This document shows positions 1 to 11,385 of a DNA stretch of 64,000 nucleotides, in pieces. Source of the stretch: Coniferiporia sulphurascens. Its lineage: Eukaryota; Basidiomycota; Agaricomycetes; Hymenochaetales; Hymenochaetaceae. The translations under genes were made by a program, and so were the position numbers. Below the pieces are notes generated by a model. It was not told the DNA's origin. It saw only the letters and a program-made list of their open reading frames with translations, and made no database searches. Numbering within the stretch: the stretch's first letter is position 1; every line of letters starts with the position of its first letter. The stretch spans positions 1,798,001-1,862,000 of the forward strand of contig NBBA01000005.1 in the NCBI GenBank assembly GCA_002794785.1, given 5' to 3'.

Positions 1-440
1 AGGTTAAAGTTCTGGTCCGGGGAGACAAAGGCGAAGTCGATCCAGCTCAGTCTAGACATGTCGATCTTCTCTGGAGGGAGCACAGAGAGAGCCCAGTCGG
101 GGTAGTAGGCAGAGATGAGAGGCCCGGAGATGACCGGTGTCTGCAGAGGGAGAGCGGCGTCTGGCAGAGAGTCGGTCCCGAGGTCAGCACTAGCACTAGT
201 CGTCGACGTCGGATCGTCAGGGTCCGGCGACAAGGGCAGGAAGAGCACGTCCTGTTCGGAGCTTCCCGCGAACGTTCCACTCGGCGTCGGCGTCGGCGTC
301 ACCGTCGTCTGTGCAAACACCACCATCTGCGTTTCTGTCAGCACATAATACCCCGCGTCGGGCTCCGCCAACCACGGCATGCAGGCACATCTCCCGCTCA
401 TAGCCACCAGCGCCAAAACAGCCGACAGAGCGTAGACCAT
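1..440 (-). CDS. GH18 chitinase, N-terminal part (runs off window)
   Basis: Reading leftward from the ATG at 440 the frame stays open to the window edge. Residues 1-20 form a hydrophobic signal peptide ending in Cys/Ala. A Thr/Pro/Ser-rich linker of about 85 residues follows, and then the start of a glycoside hydrolase 18 barrel with SAYYPDWALSVLPPEKID and a downstream IDFAFV. That is the usual GH18 opening: first beta strand, then the P..ID..R..IDFAF motif. The catalytic DxxDxDxE motif would lie outside the window. GH18 enzymes hydrolyse chitin beta-1,4 bonds; in fungi the secreted ones act in cell-wall remodelling or on other fungi and insects. The function is inferred from the N-terminus only. 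There is no intron in the visible part. Confidence 0.8.
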   Translation of the reverse strand, partial: MVYALSAVLALVAMSGRCACMPWLAEPDAGYYVLTETQMVVFAQTTVTPTPTPSGTFAGSSEQDVLFLPLSPDPDDPTSTTSASADLGTDSLPDAALPLQTPVISGPLISAYYPDWALSVLPPEKIDMSRLSWIDFAFVSPDQNFN

Positions 441-872
441 ATTCGTGTCAGATGCGATAAATCAGAAAAAATCAGCCGACCAGCGGGAGATAAAGTGGGC
501 AGTAAACACGATTAATGACTGCGCGTACGCGAATTATGAGGGGCAGGTTACCGGTCAGCTCGGAAGTGCCCGAGATGCCTCCTACCCGCCGGCTGCGGCC
601 TCTATAAGCAGATTAATTGCCCAGTCCATACGCGACGGCTGACGCAAGATGCCGTTCGATGCCGGTGACGAAGACGCGGATCGCTGACGCCCCTTGCAGC
701 TTATCGCCCAGATGACCTCGTTTCGTTCCTTGCACGCTCGTCGTCTCACAATTCTATATCCGGCATCCGCTAAACCTGTCATATCTGAAACGTGCTCCAC
801 CTCCCCTTCCGACGCCTATAAACTCTCCCTTTCTCCTTCTTCTTCGTCCACACTCCCGCCCTGCCCTCCGCC
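441..872. promoter_or_regulatory. Divergent promoter region, chitinase / orphan gene
   Basis: This is the gap between two divergent start codons. Toward the right-hand gene it carries TATAAA at 817-822 and then a C/T-rich stretch leading to the ATG at 873, the usual basidiomycete core-promoter layout. I see no comparable TATA box for the chitinase. Short open frames here look accidental. Confidence 0.45.
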
Positions 873-1742
873 ATGGCCTCTCCTCGTCCTTCAGACTTCT
901 CCAACAGGACTGACTCTCCCGTTCCCCCGCCATGTCCTTCCCCTCAGCTCAAGCCGATGCCTCTCCCTACGCCCCCCGTTTATTCAAGGCGCATCGCTTC
1001 TTCATCCCAGGACAACCTCCCCGCAAAGAAACTAAAGCCAAAGCGCAGCGCGGATCTCGACCCGGAATCCCTCGTCTACTCTCTCAAAGACGCTCTCGTC
1101 GCCGGCGGCTCCTCCCGTCGCAATTCAAAACCTGACATACGCGACTCGGATTATTCGCCATCTTCCACCGAAAGCGTGTCTCCACGCTCGCCCACTCTTC
1201 ATCGCGTTCCTTCCCCTCCCTCTCCGCCTGTACATCACAAACACCGCCGCTCCGACTCTATGAATCAGAATATTCTATTGCCTACCGCCTCTCGGTCCCT
1301 GAACAGGTCACGTACTCGTTCCCCGAGCGGCAGGCCCATCAGTTCAGAGACGCCTCCACCCGTCCCTCCTCTGCCCCCTTTGAATATCAGTTACGCGGCT
1401 CAAGTCTCCCCGGACAGGAAGACGTCTTTCATACGCATCCCAGAGCTCGGTCTTGGAATCGACGAGGGCCTGCGCTTTCCGCTTTCTCCCTTGCAGTCGG
1501 GCAAAAAGCGTAGGGAACGTCCTCGCAAGGAGTCTGACGCGCCGTCTTTCCTGCACATGTCCAAGCGCGATACGAAACGATCGTCCCGGACGAGTCCTGT
1601 TTTTTCGGTCACCCCACTAGCAGGCTGCCTGTCCGTTCGTCCCTCGCACTCGCTCCCGGACCTAAAGGCTGCAAAGCGCAGGAGCGGTTCGTCATTTGCG
1701 GGTCGCTTTTTGCGGATGGGGACACAACCACTTGTTGTCTAA
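873..1742 (+). CDS. Orphan Ser/Pro-rich intrinsically disordered protein (289 aa)
   Basis: Single-exon frame with a good start context (CCGCCATGG) and a TATA box about 55 bp upstream. I do not recognise a family. The protein is rich in Ser, Pro, Arg and Lys throughout, with poly-proline patches and many SP/TP and RxxS sites that look like kinase targets (for example SSRRNSKPD near residue 80). It has no membrane segment, no coiled coil and almost no hydrophobic core, so it is probably disordered. Codon bias (C-ending codons) and the promoter layout argue that it is a real gene and not a chance frame. It may be a regulatory or scaffold protein, but that is a guess. Confidence 0.65.
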   Translation: MASPRPSDFSNRTDSPVPPPCPSPQLKPMPLPTPPVYSRRIASSSQDNLPAKKLKPKRSADLDPESLVYSLKDALVAGGSSRRNSKPDIRDSDYSPSSTESVSPRSPTLHRVPSPPSPPVHHKHRRSDSMNQNILLPTASRSLNRSRTRSPSGRPISSETPPPVPPLPPLNISYAAQVSPDRKTSFIRIPELGLGIDEGLRFPLSPLQSGKKRRERPRKESDAPSFLHMSKRDTKRSSRTSPVFSVTPLAGCLSVRPSHSLPDLKAAKRRSGSSFAGRFLRMGTQPLVV

Positions 1743-3897
1743 ACTCGTGGTTTCCCCTCGTTTCTACTGGGCCTTCGGTCCGCATCTGCGTCCGATGGCG
1801 TGACGCATCTGCTCCATAAGCCATAAATCCTGGGCGCTCAGTAAACGTCAGTTAAGCGAGCCCGCGCTCAGCGATTATCACGGCTTATCTCCCCCGCTGA
1901 GATCACGCATCGCATTAGGCCGTCCTACCCTGTCCCCCTTTGTCTTCCCGATATAGTTGCGCCCACGCGCGTTCGGGTTCTTTGTGGGGGGTCGTGAATC
2001 ATCCGACATCTACGGGTTGGGGCTAGTCTCTGTCGCGGGGACGCCGCGCCCAGAACGCTGGCTCCGATGTACCATTTTCGTATGCACATTATTATCATCA
2101 TCATCTTATATTTCTTTTTGCTTCTGCCCCTTTCTGCAGAGCGATTGATTGTACATCTCCGATGCCAAGGACAATGTTTTCAGATTTATTAATAAGCTAG
2201 CTTAACGACTCTCGTTCCATTTTTTTCACGTCATTGTTACTTGTATATGTGTTTCCATCTCCTATCTCTCATCCCATCCCCATCCCTTCCCTACTTCGAG
2301 CGTACGTGTAAGAAGTCTCGTACATAGCGTACTGTAACACCATTAATAACTAGCAGAACGCTACCGAAACCAACTAATAATAAAGTCTTCCTTTTGTTTA
2401 TTCGTTCGTGTGTGTATTTTTTTCATCGTTCTTCTCGCCATTGGAAGGACGACCGCAGCATTGGTAAAAGCACCGAAAGGGTAAACAGTCCGGGAAAGGA
2501 AAGAGATCTACGGGCGGGTGTTGCCTTGCGCACGCGCGAATACCGAGAAGCCTGACTCGGAAGGGAGTACTAGTCGGAAGAGGGCAAAGTTGCCGTGTTT
2601 GGCAGTGTGGATCCCGTGAGGACGTGTTTTGTATTTTTTGGATCAAGGTGAATTGCATTGAACTGTTATCTAGTTCGTATTGTATTGTGCTGGATTGAAT
2701 TGTATTGTTCTACCTCGCTCGGGGCTTCCGTGATTAGTGACGCCACAGAACCCAAGTGGATTGATGGAGATGGCGTTCGGCAAGGCAACGAGCTCGCGAC
2801 CGGGGGGGGGGGGGAGGAGGGGATAAACTCGGCGGGTGGGGGAGCGCATTCAAACGCCCACAAACGTGGAGGGGGAGGAAGGAAAATGCCGAAAGTCAAC
2901 CCATCAATTTTCACAGATTAGGTCTACTTAAGGGAGCTAGTACTAGTGGCGTTTACACTGCAGTTGCAGCTGTCGACACTGCAGCCGAGACGTTTAATTC
3001 AAATATTATCAATCAACAAAAGATCAGTGCTGATCGAGATTATTTTTGATGATTGTTTTTTTTTTTGTGTTAGTTCCTGTCCGGGCTCCAACTCCCAGGT
3101 GTACACGGCATACAGTATATACGCCACACGCCACAGACGGCACAGCACGGCGCAGCGCAGCAACACGGGCGCACAAATCATATGGTACAACCATGGTCCG
3201 TGTCTGTTTCAGCTCCCCAAGGGTCGCCCTGCGCGCCCTCCGATCCAAATTAAGATCAAACACCTCCGATCCAAATTTAACCTGTCGCCTACGCGTGCAT
3301 ATATTACGGCTCTCTTCACATTATTTTTCCACCAGATACGGACAGCCGGTGGCAGCGCCGATGCTATCCCAAACAGGTACCGTATTTATGCTTTCGCTGC
3401 TTAGCCCGTCCCGAGATCACTACGGCGGCAGACTCGAATAATTAGTCAGCGTACGTTATACTTGGTGCGGCGGGTTCGGTCCGATGGTGACCTTGCGAGC
3501 GAGAAAGGAAGATGCGATCGTGAGGCGTGTGACTAAACGGAAACCGGCGCGTATGTGCTCGTTGGTTGTGTGTGCTCGGATGATGTGGGAGTTGTCGACA
3601 GCAAAAGGCTAAATAGGAATGGAACGATGACACCAATGACCGGAAATAATAGAATGGAATGGAATGGAAAGAACAAAACGAGAAAAAGAGAGACAGAAAC
3701 AGACACGGACAGACAATCTAAGGAGGAATTGACGTCCGGGCGAGATGCGTGAGAGATGTTGTAGCGATACAATGACGTGCAAATGAACAGAATAAACATA
3801 CCAGTACACACTATTATCACAAGCAGACAATTACGAGATGCGGCAAAAGACTTGGTATCCAACTATGGCGCGTTTCTTCGGTCCATCCCCTCTCCCC
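1743..3897. other. Gene-poor convergent intergenic region
   Basis: About 2.2 kb between two convergent stop codons. A possible polyadenylation signal AATAAA lies at 2379-2384, rather far from the upstream stop. There is a 13-base G run at 2802-2814, AT-rich repeats of the TTGTATTG kind around 2680-2710, and purine-rich sequence with GGAAT repeats near 3650. Frames of 60-150 codons occur on both strands, but they have non-ATG starts or unnatural composition and no recognisable motif. I see no convincing gene. Confidence 0.5.
3652..3669. repeat. Short GGAAT microsatellite
   Basis: Three and a half GGAAT units in tandem inside a longer purine-rich tract (3640-3730) that also holds AGAC/GACA repeats. 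Confidence 0.6.
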
Positions 3898-5184
3898 TCA
3901 CAATCCCATGCGTTCTCTAAGTGTTCGATCTCCTATGTCTTGATTAGAGCTCCCTCGCGCGCTTTTGCGGCTCCCGCCCCCGCCCCCACCGCCAAAGCCT
4001 CTTCCGCCGTGAGTCCCGTTCCGCCGCGAGCGATCACGGTCGCGTTCCTTGTCCTTGTCCTTTTCCTTGTGTCGATCCGCGTCGCGGTCGCGATCTCGGT
4101 CTCGACGTTCACGGCCACGGTCGCGATCTCGCGGTCGCTCTTTGCCTTCGCCCTTGTCCCGATCCCGTTGCCTGTCTCTGGATCTATCGCGTGAGCCTTG
4201 TCGACCCTTCTTGACATCCTCGTCCCCTTCTAACCGCGCCTCTTTCACTGGCGACTTGCGGCCGTCGCCCCCCCGTGGCGATCGGTCTCGTCGAGACGAG
4301 CGTGCCGAGGTGCCAAGAGGGGTGGCGTTGCTGTTGGACATGGATACGGGAAGAGGGACACTTTGGCGGACCGGTGAGAGCTGCGCGTCCGAAAGGCGTG
4401 GCTTCTTATGTGCGCGGGGGGCAGTCGGGATTGGCTTCAGGTCGCCGTTGGTGCTATTGTTGGAAGAATCTGCTGGAGCAGAACGACCAGAGGTATGGGG
4501 CGGAGAACGCGAGTCATGGCGATACGTGTCGTTCGATTCGTTCGTCCTCTGATATGTTAAAAACGCAGTATACGACTTGTCCAGTTCGTCACTGTGACAC
4601 CCGGTTGTGTCAGTTTCGAAACAGGGAGGAATAGCAGGCGCAAACACTCACGAGAGGGAGGAAATCGTAGTATGAGAGTCTGAGATAAGATACAAGTAGT
4701 TTTTGATATGAGCACGGGCCCCGTGAACGAACAAATCGTGCCCGCACCTTTAAGCGCCTGCTCCAAACGCGAGACCACTCTTTTCAGACAATGGACTTCT
4801 TCCTTGAGTTTTCCGGTCTCACTAAGCCGTAGAAGCTCGTAAAGTTCATCGTTCTCCTCTTGAAGGACGCGTGTCCGCTGTACTAGAGCGGCCGTCATCG
4901 TGCTCGACGTCGAGCCACGCGCGCCTGAGGGAGGCTGGCTGTTAATATGTGGCTGGAGCAGGGCCAGCAAGGCAGGAGGCAGGGTAATAGGGTCCGAGCG
5001 AGACGGCGCAGGCTGGTTAGAAAGATATTTTCGAAGTTGGTTGACCTCATCCTGGAGAAGAGGTTGAGTACTAGACACCTGGGCAGACGACGGACGCGTA
5101 ACGTACAGTGAGCTCAGCAACTTGGGAGTCACGCTCTCTGACGAGCGTCTCGAGCTCCAGCTCGCGCAGTGAAGGTGGTTCCAT
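3898..5184 (-). CDS. WTAP/Mum2-like m6A methyltransferase-complex subunit (367 aa)
   Basis: Four exons: 5107-5184, 4748-5051, 4652-4679 and 3898-4591, with introns of 55, 68 and 60 nt; all joins keep frame. The spliced N-terminal half is coiled coil and contains LQEENDELYELL, TGKLKEEV and SSLSDELDKSYTAFL, matching the core helix of the fungal WTAP/Mum2 family. The C-terminal half is disordered and strongly Arg/Asp/Ser-rich (RDRSRDRQRDRD), then Gly-rich. WTAP scaffolds the METTL3/METTL14-type writer that makes N6-methyladenosine in mRNA, in the nucleus. The start at 5184 was chosen for its ACCATGG context; an in-frame ATG 18 nt upstream has a poor context. It is divergent to the WRAP53-like gene. 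A generic coiled-coil/RS protein is the alternative. Confidence 0.75.
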
Positions 5185-5796
5185 GGTCGTCGGTTGTCTC
5201 ATACGTCGAAGAGCGCGTGAGGACAACGATGAGCTTGTTGCCCGTGCGCCGTGCTCGACGTTACGGATGCTTGGCTCGACGACACCCCCGCGCAATCCAG
5301 GAACGGAAGTGGACAAACCCGCGCAAACAACCCGCGTCCTATAAAATTCTTTGGAGCTTGTCGCAGAGCCTCAGGCCTGCACCGCGTTTTCACCGCCCCC
5401 AGATTGCAGAAGGTTAGTTTCTGGTTTCTTCTTTACCAGCGTTGATGACACGATTTTATTCACACTGTATGATCGCTCGGGTCTACGGACTTTGGGCGAT
5501 GTGAGTTTTTTCTACAACGGTAGCTGAGCTGCTTTTTTCCCCCGCTTTTTTCTCCTTGTCCTCCTGTCATTACAATCTGTGTTTCTGACAACGCCTTTCT
5601 TTTTAGCTTGCTCGAACGGCGCGGGTGTTGAAGTTGTAGTTGGTATTGGCTTAACTTTGTAGATTTTTTCCCCTTGTCAATGTCGTTCGTATACGGCAAG
5701 TGTAATGTGATTGTTCGCAGATGCCTGTTCTGTTGTGACTTTAAGTGAACCCGTCAACCTCATACCGAAGGACTACGTGTTTGTTATCCAGAAACC
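5185..5796. promoter_or_regulatory. Bidirectional promoter, WTAP-like / WRAP53-like
   Basis: This 612-bp gap separates two divergent start codons. It contains several T-rich runs (5500-5700) but no clear TATA box or coding potential. Confidence 0.4.
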
Positions 5797-7700
5797 ATGG
5801 ACATAGGGGAAGATACGTCGATGTGGCGCCCGCCGCAAATTGATCTGTCGACCGCGCCTGTGAACGTTGCGTCGGGGGAACCACGTTCGAGCGAAGAATA
5901 TAAGGGCAACTTCTGTCGTTGCGCAAAATGGTGAGCGGAGAACTGTATGTAGCAAAGGTGGAACTGAGTTCGCCTCTCAGGTGTCCAGACGGGGGTCGCG
6001 CATTGACGCAGTGCGAGGATAGATCGCTGCAGATGCTAAAGCTGTGTGTAGCCCTATCAACACATATCTATTCCCCATCCATGTCTGATGCGAAGTAGCA
6101 GCCCTGCTGAGCTTGTTGAGAACGACGCCATATATCAAATTGGTGAGCAAGCTCATTGTCCTATCCGTCGCACTTCGCTCCTGCTGACACGTCCCTGCTA
6201 TCGATGATAAGAATCAGATCCAGTATTCCGACAGCCCGCACCGATCTTAGATTTCGTATGGTATCCTGGGGCGAGTAGCAGCAACCCGGGATTGTATTGT
6301 TTCCTCGCTTCGGTGAGGGAGTGCCCGATCAAACTATTGGATGCAGCAGACGGCAGGGTGCGTGCTCGCTTGCCCACTGTACTGTGTGTCAATATGTCAC
6401 AGTGCATTTGGTTTACTCGACGTATAGCTTCGTGCCTCCTACAAAATCGTGGACCATCGCGAGAGGCAGGTCGCGCCGCACAGCATGTCGTTCAATAGCA
6501 CGGCTACTCAGTTCGCATATTCCTTGTCTTTCAATTGACCAATCAAGAATAAAGTTTCTCCCCTTCTGAACAGCTTATACTGCGGGTACGAAGATGCGAT
6601 CGAGGTCTTCGATTTCCAGCGCCCTGGGGAAGGTACGAAGCTTGCCACGACACCCTCCAAGAAGAGTAGAGAAGGGATGAAAGGTAGCCCTTAGGAATTC
6701 TTTTCTAAAGTTCTGTGCTCTCAAAAACGTATGCCGTAGGTATCGTCTCATCCATCGCCTTCTGTCCAGACTACTCGGGGCTGTTCGCCGCATCTAGCCT
6801 TACATCTGCCATCACCCTCTTCTCTGAGGCGACCGGCGAGGATCCCATCGCATACCTAGATGGTATGGCGTCCGCTATCACGCAGGTTGGTCCGAAAGAT
6901 CCTCCTCTCTTTTCCCTGTCCCTACCTATTCGATCTTGCACGCTGACTTGGGGCCCGGCCGGGCACAAATAACCAGGTCAAATTTGATCCGGCGCGTCCG
7001 CACCTTCTGTACGCAGGTCAGCGTCGTTCGGATGAGATCCTTTGCTGGGACGTTCGCGAGCCGTTGGAGGTCTCACGACGTTTTATTCGCAAGGGGCGCC
7101 GTTCAAACCAGAAGCTGTTATTCGACATCGATCCGGCCGGACGCTGGCTCGCTACCGGCGACGAGGTCCGTCTCCGGCCCGTTCGGCTCTTCAGAAGAAT
7201 AGTACGCTGAACCGTACCTCACCCTCCTTTTTTTAGGATGGGTATATCTCTATGTTCGATTTGGCGTCTGGGGGGCCGGACGGGCCTACTGTGAAATTCA
7301 AGGCGCATGACGGTGCGCGCCGGCGCGAGCTGGTCATATCAAGGAAATTTTTTTAGACTAAAGATGACTTCGAATAGATTCTATTGGCTCGGTTGCCTTC
7401 AATCCTGTCGACGCATCGCTGCTTTCGGTATCCGGGTCGCGGCATTTTCGCTCAACCTCTCCCGATTTCTCAGCAGAAGACAGCCAGCGCGAGCTTGATA
7501 TGGAGGAAGACGCAAGGTCTGACTCGGACACGGACTCGGACTCAGACTCAGACTCGGATCCAGACGCTTCGGTCGGAAGGCACGGGAGGACTATCCTTGG
7601 GAGTCGACAGGCAATGGGTCCGTTTGTTAAAGACTCCTCTGTGAAAGTGTGGGGGTTCTCTACAAGCTCGGGGGAAGTCAAGCTTGATCCCCAGGGCTGA
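5797..7700 (+). CDS. WRAP53: WRAP53/TCAB1-like WD40 protein (423 aa)
   Basis: Ten exons: 5797-5930, 5981-6043, 6102-6142, 6251-6357, 6428-6510, 6574-6683, 6740-6885, 6977-7165, 7237-7312 and 7378-7700. The joined protein follows animal WRAP53 blade by blade: CRCAKWCPDGGRALTQCEDR, IDFVWYP, ECPIKLLDAADGRLRASY, LYCGYEDAIEVF, GIVSSIAFCP and the hallmark LLYAGQRRSDEILCWDVR. Blade 7 is followed by an Asp/Ser repeat (SDSDTDSDSD) and a last WD strand, SSVKVWGF. In animals WRAP53 binds the CAB box of scaRNAs and telomerase RNA and delivers them to Cajal bodies; in a fungus an equivalent role is inference. The start ATG has an ideal AAACCATGG context. Confidence 0.88.
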
Positions 7701-7854
7701 GACGGAATGTCTCTATATAGGTAAAGTTAAAAAGGATAAAATCCGTATTCTGTGTGGGTAGTACATGATTTCCGACTTAATACATATATGGGCATTCCAC
7801 AACTTCCTTCCCTCACACGCTCCAGAATACGAATCCAATTTCTCCAAAGCGTTG

Positions 7855-9141
7855 TTAAATAACCCACTGGCCCGGCATCACTTCCTCCTCAATAGCAACA
7901 AGATTCTTGTGAAAGACATGCTCCCGCTTTGCTGGCAACAGCCATTTCCCCCCAAGATTCTGGTCTGCGGGGAGGTTCGGCACGCTCTCCGCCGGTTGCG
8001 CGGGCCTCGTCTCCGGGGTAATGGGGAACTCGGATTCGGATCCAGAGCTTGCGCTTGGGGTAATCGTAAGCGAGTCGGAGCTCAGCCGTCCGTCAATCAC
8101 GTGCCCGGCTGTGTCTTCGAAAAGGTCGGCGTCGCTAACATTGTCGGTGATCGTCATATGCATAAGATCCTCCCGCTTAATATCTTCCACCGGCGCATCG
8201 GGTATCCACTCGCGTGCGACGAGTCGCGCAGTCTTATCAGCGCGCGCAAGCTCATCGGTAGTCATGTAAAATGTATCGATCTTGAGGAACTGTGTACGAA
8301 GGCTGGCGAGCGAAATGTTATTACCGTGGTTTGCGAATATGCGGTTGACAAAGCGGTAGGCTGGTGTGGAGAGCGGGAGCATCTTCTGAATCCAGCGGCA
8401 GTCGCGCGTGTAGCGGTTGAAACTTGGGTCGCTGAGCATGGCAGCCTTCCAGGGAGAGCGCGAACAGATAAGATTAACAAGAAGGATACCAAGCGCCCAG
8501 ACGTCTGCAGCACGGCTAGAGTAGGCTTTGACCGCAGAACTATAGGAACCAGCGAGACATTCAGGCGACATGTAGAAGTAGCTGCCACAGCCAAAGCTGA
8601 AGGAGCGCTCAGACTCAGTCGCCAGTCCGAAGTCTGTCAAGAGCATCCTCGTCCTGCCGCCGGCACACAGAACGTTTTCTGGCTTGAGATCCCTGTGATA
8701 GATTCCTATGCGATGCAAAGCGATTACGGTGTCGAGTACTTGGATAAAGGCGGATTTAATGAGGCTGTCGCGTCCGAGAAAGAGCTTGGTCTCGGCGATG
8801 GCGGAGAACAAGTCGCCGTCCGGACAAAACTCCATGATTATGAAGAGAAGACCACTTTCCTCGACGGAGTGATACATCTTGGCGACACCCGGAAGAGCAG
8901 AGGCACGTCTGTGAAGAGCGAGCTCGCGAGCAGACTTGCTTTTCCGATGCTGGGTATCGTGGAGGAGACACTTGACGGCGACGTCACCGCCGCGGATAGC
9001 GAAGAAATCCTTAGCGAGGTAGACGACGCCGTATCCTCCGGATCCGAGGCGCCGCTTGAGAAGGAGACGTCCGTTGTCGATGCGGCGATTGAGGAGACAA
9101 GGGATCCGCTTGTCCTCGATCGTGTCGAACGCGGGTACCAT
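7855..9141 (-). CDS. Ran1/Pat1-like Ser/Thr protein kinase (428 aa)
   Basis: Single exon. Complete kinase domain at about residues 20-290: glycine loop LGSGGYGVVYLA, catalytic lysine in DVAVKCLL, IYHRDLKPENVLC, TDFGLATE and the activation-segment end GCGSYFYMSPECL. The GCGSxFYMSPE signature, with no classic T-loop TPEY, is typical of the Ran1/Ksp1/Sks1 fungal group, which acts in nutrient sensing, filamentation or meiosis control. About 130 C-terminal residues are Ser/Pro/Glu-rich and look unstructured. The gene is convergent with the WRAP53-like gene (154 bp between stops) and divergent from the polyol dehydrogenase. The family assignment within CAMK/Ran1 is by motif only. Confidence 0.88.
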   Translation of the reverse strand: MVPAFDTIEDKRIPCLLNRRIDNGRLLLKRRLGSGGYGVVYLAKDFFAIRGGDVAVKCLLHDTQHRKSKSARELALHRRASALPGVAKMYHSVEESGLLFIIMEFCPDGDLFSAIAETKLFLGRDSLIKSAFIQVLDTVIALHRIGIYHRDLKPENVLCAGGRTRMLLTDFGLATESERSFSFGCGSYFYMSPECLAGSYSSAVKAYSSRAADVWALGILLVNLICSRSPWKAAMLSDPSFNRYTRDCRWIQKMLPLSTPAYRFVNRIFANHGNNISLASLRTQFLKIDTFYMTTDELARADKTARLVAREWIPDAPVEDIKREDLMHMTITDNVSDADLFEDTAGHVIDGRLSSDSLTITPSASSGSESEFPITPETRPAQPAESVPNLPADQNLGGKWLLPAKREHVFHKNLVAIEEEVMPGQWVI

Positions 9142-9687
9142 GCTGCCGAGGTGTTGCTGGTAGACTGTGACGAAGAATCGTGGGGATTGCTTGTGCTGAC
9201 TGGGCCTGTTTAAAGGCGCAGCGAATGCTGACGGTCGAGGCCATGTCTTTGAAGCTGGCAGCGGCGGCTCTCGCTACGGACGCGTCTGAGCCCGAGTGAG
9301 GCTCGGACGAGGGCGGCCAGCCACTCTTCTGTGCGTACGTAAGCCGCATCAATACGGATCACGTAAGCTTCCCCAGCTTTCCTTTCCGCAGGTACTCCGC
9401 AGGTACCCCGCATTAATATTGATGCATGCGAGTGACTATCGCCCGTCGGCGCTCAGATCGTGTAAGACCGTGAGGCTCGAAGACGAACACCCCCGGGCTT
9501 ATCGAACAATTCACGAGTCGGCTCAAGACAGACGGCTCTGGACAAGCCCAATGAGAAGCCGGTCGGGCCGTCTTGTCCGCTGGTCGGGCGATCTCAGCCT
9601 GCTATAAGATCACCAGGCCGTCCCCCCACTTTCCCCAGCTCTGTCTTTTTTCTTTCCATCGCCTTTCCATCCCCCCCAGTCTCCAGT
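9142..9687. promoter_or_regulatory. Divergent promoter, kinase / xylitol dehydrogenase
   Basis: The right-hand side has TATAAG at 9603-9608, followed by a strongly pyrimidine-rich tract (9620-9685) immediately before the ATG, which suggests a highly expressed gene. Nothing else is recognised. Confidence 0.45.
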
Positions 9688-11385
9688 ATGTGCATATCCT
9701 TGGACAACAAATCTTTCGTCCTCAGGGGCATCGAAAACGTCGCCTACGAGGAGAGGCCCATCCCCGAAGGTATGTCTGTCCCTTCCTCCGCCGACACACT
9801 CTGATTATATGCCATGCCATTTTAGTCGGCCCCACCGAGGTCCTCGTCGAGGTCAAGAAGACAGGTCAGCCACTCCTTTCCCACTCTCTTTATAGTACTC
9901 TCACCATCGTCCTACGTCCCATCAGGCATTTGCGGTTCCGATGTGTGTGCCCTCCGCTTGCTGGATCAGCATGGTAAATCTCATGTCTCCCCCAGGTCCA
10001 TTACCTTGTTGCCGGCCGTATAGGCGACTTTATCGTCGAGAACCCAATGGTAAGCAATCGTTCCTTCTCTACCTACCCATGGGTGCTCACGGGACGTAGG
10101 TCCTTGGCCATGAATCTGCGGGTATTGTGTCAAAAGGTAGTACCATTTACTTGACATCAAACTGGCGAACGCTTAAGCAATTGCTTCAGTCGGTGAAAAG
10201 GTAACACACATCAAAGCCGGTGACCATGTTGCATTGGAACCCGGTGAGACGTGCCGCGTCTGCGAAGCTTGCAAAGGTGGAAAATATGAGGTACGTCCCT
10301 TTCATATGCACTTGTCCCCACATTCACATTGACTGAATATCATTCCCACAGCTTTGCCCCGATGTTATCTTCGCTGCGACTCCGCCTTACGATGGTACTC
10401 TCGGCCGCTACTACAAACTTCCTGGAGACCTGGCCTACAAGCTCCCGGACAACCTCACGCTTGAAGACGGTGCGATGGTGAGCCTGTTTTGTTCGCGTAT
10501 TTTTTACCATGGTGCTAATATGCGCCTATCAGATGGAACCTCTCTCTGTCGCTGTACATGCTGTCTCGACGCTTGCACAGCTGCGACCCAACCAGGCCGT
10601 CGCAATTTTCGGCTGCGGACCTGTAGGACTCCTGTGCATGGCAGTCGCCAAGGCGCTCGGTGCATCGCGTATTATTGCTGTCGACATCGTCCCCTCGCGC
10701 GTAGAGTTCGCTGTAAGTTACGCGGCGACGGAGTCGTTCATTCCCCCGCCCTTTGAAGAGGGCGAGTCGCGCATCCAGTACTCGAAGCGCGCCGCCAGCT
10801 TGCTCAAGCAACAGCTCGGGGTCGAGGAGCGTGGTCCGAAGAGCCTTGACCTTGTCGTCGACGCCAGTGGAGCAGAGGTATGCATCCAAATGGGCGTTTT
10901 CATTTCGAAGATCGGTGGTACCTTCATCCAGGTAAGTTTCTTAATTTAAAATCAGCAGGCCTGGAACTCAAAACTATCTTGCTGCAGCTCGGCATGGGCT
11001 CTTCCGAAGTAACCATTCCGATTACTCTGGTTCTGGTCAAAGAACTTAACTTTAAGGGCTCCTTCCGTTATGGCGTGAGTGTTGCCTGATGATATGACAA
11101 CCGACCTACCTAATTTCATTCTGACTAGCCTGGTGACTACGCCCTGTCCATTGCCCTCGTCTCATCGGGCAAGATTGACCTGAAGCCAATGGTCACTCAC
11201 CGGTAAACCCTCGTCTCGTTGTCTCCCGTAGCGACGATCTGGCTCATACTTATTTCTCCAGCTTTGCTTTCGACGATGCCATTGATGCGTTTAAAACGAC
11301 GAAGCTAGGAAAGAGTGCAGACGGCAAGGGCGTGATTAAGGCGATTATCTCTGGGCCGGATGTGTCACCGTCCGACTTCATGTAA
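9688..11385 (+). CDS. Xylitol/sorbitol dehydrogenase, Zn-dependent MDR family (379 aa)
   Basis: Eleven exons: 9688-9769, 9826-9864, 9926-9942 (17 nt), 9996-10049, 10100-10136, 10190-10290, 10352-10477, 10533-10931, 10988-11074, 11129-11202 and 11262-11385. Visible motifs: GICGSDVHYL with the catalytic-zinc cysteine, VLGHESAG with His-Glu ligands, the four-Cys structural zinc site TCRVCEACKGGKYELC, GAMMEPLSV, and a Rossmann motif FGCGPVGL with Asp in AVDIVPSR, which favours NAD+. The enzyme oxidises xylitol to D-xylulose (fungal XYL2/XdhA) or sorbitol to fructose, in the cytosolic pentose and polyol pathway. Length is normal for the family. Xylitol and sorbitol dehydrogenases cannot be separated on sequence alone. 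Confidence 0.93.

Noticed and set aside
3046..3441. 131-codon plus-strand open frame in the gene-poor region
   Set aside because: No recognisable domain, poor start context and composition unlike neighbouring genes.
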